A DNA stretch of 64,000 nucleotides from Liolophura sinensis (taxonomy: Eukaryota > Mollusca > Polyplacophora > Chitonida > Chitonidae): contig NC_088295.1 in the NCBI RefSeq assembly GCF_032854445.1, positions 15,799,385 to 15,863,384 on the forward strand. The letters are read 5' to 3'. Within the stretch, counting starts at the first letter, position 1; each line of letters opens with the position of its first letter. The position numbers were made by a program, and so were the translations under genes. Positions 61,050-64,000 of this stretch are shown piece by piece. The notes under the pieces were generated by a model. It did no database searches, was not told where the DNA came from, and saw nothing but the letters and a program-made list of their open reading frames with translations.

Positions 61050-61204
61050 ACTATTATTTATTTATTTTTTTGATTGGTGTTCTACGCCGTACTCAAGAAT
61101 ATTTAACTTTCTTGACGGCGGCCAGCGTTATGGTGGGAGGAAACCGGGCAGAGCCCGGGGGAACCATACGACCATCCGCATATTGCTAACAGACCGTCCA
61201 CTAG
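61050..61204 (-). mobile_element. SINE A, 3' half
   Basis: TTATTTATTTTTTTGATTGG, GTACTCAAGAATATTTAACT, GACGGCGGCCAGCGTTATGG and GGCAGAGCCCGGGGGAACC. Confidence 0.87.
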
Positions 61205-61599
61205 TATACGAGAGGTGTTGTTTAGTGTAAAAAATCGATTTCTGATATCCTCATATCAAACCCAAACACTTCCCGCAAACATGTGCAAAGGAAGGTAAGG
61301 AAATAATAGCAAAGGCAAGAGTAGATGATAGCGCTTTACCAACCGACTTGAAGTTCTCTCATTTGTACTGTACAGTGAAATACACATGCAGAGAATGCCT
61401 TCCTAGTTTCTGGTACTGAGAAAATGCCGTATGTCCATGACAGCGATGTTTAAAACTTATTATGTTTTAAATAAAAGGCAAGTTAATTTCGTAACTGCTC
61501 TTTTAATGTTTATGTTTAGCAATAAGCGATTTCGATTAAAGCGTAAGTCTCACCGCTTCTGATCGCCCTCATAGCAATAAAGTCACAAGGTCGAATCCA

Positions 61600-61962
61600 G
61601 CACCGGCCCCCGATAGCACAGTTGGTAGAGCGTTCGCTTCGGAAGGCGGTAGATCCAGGGTCAATCCTGGGTCGAGTCACACCTAAGACCTTAAAAGAGG
61701 AAGTTGTAACTTCCTCGCTTGGCGTCCAGCATGAAGAGGATAGTGCAACGACTGGTTGACCCGTATCAGTATAATGGCTTGAGTGGGGCGGCTTACTTGC
61801 TTTCGGTAAGGCGTCTCAGTGAAGCAGCACTAGATAAAACAGCGTTTGAAATTCGCCCTGCAACAAGGAGGCACATTATATGCACACTAAGGATTACTTC
61901 GTCGTCATATGACTGAAAAATTGTTGAATACGACGTTAAACCCCAAGCACTCCATCACTCAA
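61600..61962 (+). mobile_element. SINE B, best-preserved copy
   Basis: The tRNA-like head CGATAGCACAGTTGGTAGAG has an anticodon-stem-like CGCTTCGGAAGGCG and a B box GGGTCAATCCTGGGTCGAG. A central part holds GTCCAGCATGAAGAGGATAG, and the 3' end reads TCGTCATATGACTGAAAAAT, then ACGACGTTAAACCCCAAGCA. The architecture fits tRNA-derived SINEs of molluscs with a conserved 3' domain. The head is SINE-borne, so I do not call it a functional tRNA gene. Confidence 0.85.
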
Positions 61963-62699
61963 ATCCAGCTTTCGCTGGATTGGCTGTGCGCTTATGTCAA
62001 AAGGTTTGTCATGGCCAGGGTCGTCCCGTTTTCTCCAGCCCTAAACCTGGCCGCCTAGTCTAAGGGCAACACTCTTAAGTACACGGCGTGAAAAACAAAA
62101 CAAATGAAAACATACATTATCCTAGTTCACGCAAAATAATATTAAAAGACAATATTATTTCTGTCACGAACTTTCTTAATTTATGCACAAAAGTAGATAG
62201 CCATACAGTCGCATCGGCGAGAGATACTGCTGATGTGCTGAATACAGTATCCGAAGAGATCAGACAACCTGTTTGCCAATTTTGTTTTCCTGGGATATTA
62301 CACGAGCGGTGAGCAAGTCCACAGACAATCACAGCTGAAAGGAGGCGGGTCAAAAGCCTTAATATAATCATTACGTTAGAGAGTTAGCCTCATAAAGCAG
62401 ATGTGCTGAGAGCAGCAGATCGGGGCGAAGGGAATTGTGAAGTGGATGGACAGCACGAGCGGTATCTTCATTGTGCGCTGGTCGAACAAGTCTCGGGAGT
62501 TTCCGAAGGTTCACTTGAACGACCTGCCGGTTAATTGAACGTCTCCATTAGGCCGTACCGACTTTGAGAATCAATTTGTCTCATATCATCTGCCCAGTTA
62601 CTGTGGCCACTTCATTGTGACGGACAGATGATCAGTATCTGAGGAAAGTTATGTGATATAAGACAAGATAAGGAGGTTTGGCTACCGCAAGCGCATTGT

Positions 62700-62912
62700 G
62701 GAACCGTTGGGAGGCTGGGTGAAGGGGGGTCGGGTGGGGGTGGGGTGATTGAAAGGAGGGGGAGGGGGGTGATGCTAGGTTCTGTTCTCTCGACAGGAGT
62801 TAGCCTTCATTATCTTAGCCCCCCTCACAATGTAACATGTTCACCGACGGAGTACTGGCCTGGGACAGTGTTAGTCAGGCGAAGACAGGAGCGGGTGGGG
62901 TGGGGTGGGTGA
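62700..62912 (+). repeat. G-rich tracts with quadruplex-type spacing
   Basis: GAAGGGGGGTCGGGTGGGGG and GGAGGGGGAGGGGGG (62,720-62,770), then GGGTGGGGTGGGGTGGG near 62,894. At least four G runs of three or more with short loops occur in each. A similar tract (GAGGGGGTGGGGGTGGGGGG) lies near 47,901. Confidence 0.8.
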
Positions 62913-63389
62913 TACGGGGTGATGTAAAGGGACTGGAGATGCGCCAGCGGATATGTAAATCATATCATAAATTGACATCAAAAGATAAAGGTTATCATGC
63001 GCCTGTCTTTTAATTCCACGACGTGTGTCGATCGAGGAGTCGCTTATTCAATTTATAAATTTCCGGGACAAGAAAACTAATTTGCTTTTTCTTGGACGTA
63101 ATTAGAGTTATTTGCTTGACCCGGGAAATCGAGATATCAAACCCGTGGCTGGAAACAAACTTCGCTGCTTTGCATTAACCCATGCTTCCCTTCACTTTCA
63201 ACAAAATGGTACACAACATTTCAGAACGTTGGAAGAATTTCTACAAACATTTTACAAACATTTTACACTTATATTTATCTGAGTCACCGTCAAACACTAA
63301 ACTAGAGCAGATAATGTCTATAATGTTATGACCCTGTCAGAGAGATTCTACACAAATATTCTCTGTGACATGAAGGCTTCTTCACACAA

Positions 63390-63970
63390 CATAAACAATG
63401 TGGTAGTTACACAATCCATGCATTATACATAATCACAAGATAAATATTATGTATTGTCACACAATGGATGTTACAATCACACGGTGGATATAATAATCAC
63501 ACGATAGTTATTACATTTACACAAAGGTTATTAAAGTGATTAATTAATACAATCACGCAATTTTTCTCCATTGATAATAGGAGCCACCTTGGCTGTGTGT
63601 TAGCGTGCTAGCGCAGCACAATGACCCGGAGCCACTCACCAATTTGGTCGCTATGAGTTCAAGTCCAGCACATGCATGCTGGCATCCTTTCTAGTTGTAC
63701 ATGGGAAGGTTTGCCACCACCTGCGGATGACAAATAGGTTTCCCCTGTGCTCAGACCGGTTTCCTTTCACCATAATGCTGACCGCCGTAAAACACCAATC
63801 AAATAAATAAACAAATACTACCATAAACTGAATATTACGACCACACAATGAACATTGCAATCATACAATAAATATTACAATGACACAGCGGTTATTACAA
63901 TAATTATTACAATCATATACTGTATGGTTTATACCGGAATGGTTATAACAATCACACAGCAGATAGTACG
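63390..63970. repeat. Degenerate 20-bp minisatellite interrupted by a SINE
   Basis: Units such as ACACAATGGATGTTACAATC, ACACGGTGGATATAATAATC and ACACGATAGTTATTACATTT follow each other every 20 bases up to about 63,540. They resume after the SINE with ACACAATGAACATTGCAATC and ATACAATAAATATTACAATG. Confidence 0.85.
63578..63817 (+). mobile_element. SINE A copy inserted in the 20-bp minisatellite
   Basis: GCGTGCTAGCGCAGCACAAT, TCGCTATGAGTTCAAGTCCA, CATGGGAAGGTTTGCCACC, and the end GCCGTAAAACACCAATCAAA with an AAATA tail. The body just before the tail is shortened. Confidence 0.88.
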
Positions 63971-64000
63971 TATATATATGCAAGAATAATATGCATCCAG

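Noticed and set aside
61603-61680. Possible tRNA gene
   Set aside because: The cloverleaf-like head is continuous with a SINE B body and 3' end, so it is part of a retroposon.
1-64000. CRISPR array, operons or other prokaryotic systems
   Set aside because: The tandem repeats have no unique spacers and the genes are spliced; nothing prokaryotic was seen.

Overview
The window is animal nuclear DNA: AT-rich, with spliced genes whose exons carry consensus GT/AG sites, long introns, many SINEs, LINE and Penelope-like fragments, foldback elements and satellites. The tRNA-derived SINEs and the foldback elements look like those of marine molluscs. That taxonomic guess is an inference. No prokaryotic gene organisation is present.

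Left third (1-17,770, minus strand): the 5' half of a Flightless-I (FLII) orthologue. Ten coding exons were joined by hand and keep frame. They encode about 338 residues of leucine-rich repeats; the gelsolin-like half lies beyond the left edge. Its introns hold a 2.85-kb array of a 50-bp satellite with a 750-bp higher-order period, a TTAA-flanked inverted-repeat element with a related empty site nearby, and a foldback element.

Middle (19,838-30,271, minus strand): a gene I do not recognise, reconstructed as a main set of 11 coding exons (846 codons from the internal ATG) plus two alternative first coding exons. The two first exons appear to be diverged duplicates, and both enter the common second exon in the same frame. 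The large penultimate exon is built on a 60-bp, 20-residue repeat. Intron insertions include a LINE fragment in the opposite orientation and a 36-bp perfect palindrome next to a triplicated splice-acceptor segment.

Right half (34,000-55,200): a cluster of small secreted cysteine-rich proteins. Genes C1 (minus) and D (plus) are divergent, head to head, about 630 bp apart, and are paralogues of each other: same six-cysteine spacing, same GV.AG motif, same intron phases. The C1 region is duplicated as C2 at 49-53.5 kb. The D copies around it are broken into an exon-1 remnant, an inverted exon-2 remnant and an exon-3 remnant. This family is the most interesting undescribed system I can see here.

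The rest (30-34 kb, 40-49 kb, 55-64 kb) is repeat-rich and mostly without genes: at least 14 copies of one tRNA-type SINE, five of a second SINE, a Penelope-like fragment, direct and inverted repeats, an AT-rich hairpin, G-rich tracts, a 20-bp minisatellite and a decayed pseudogene of unknown family.
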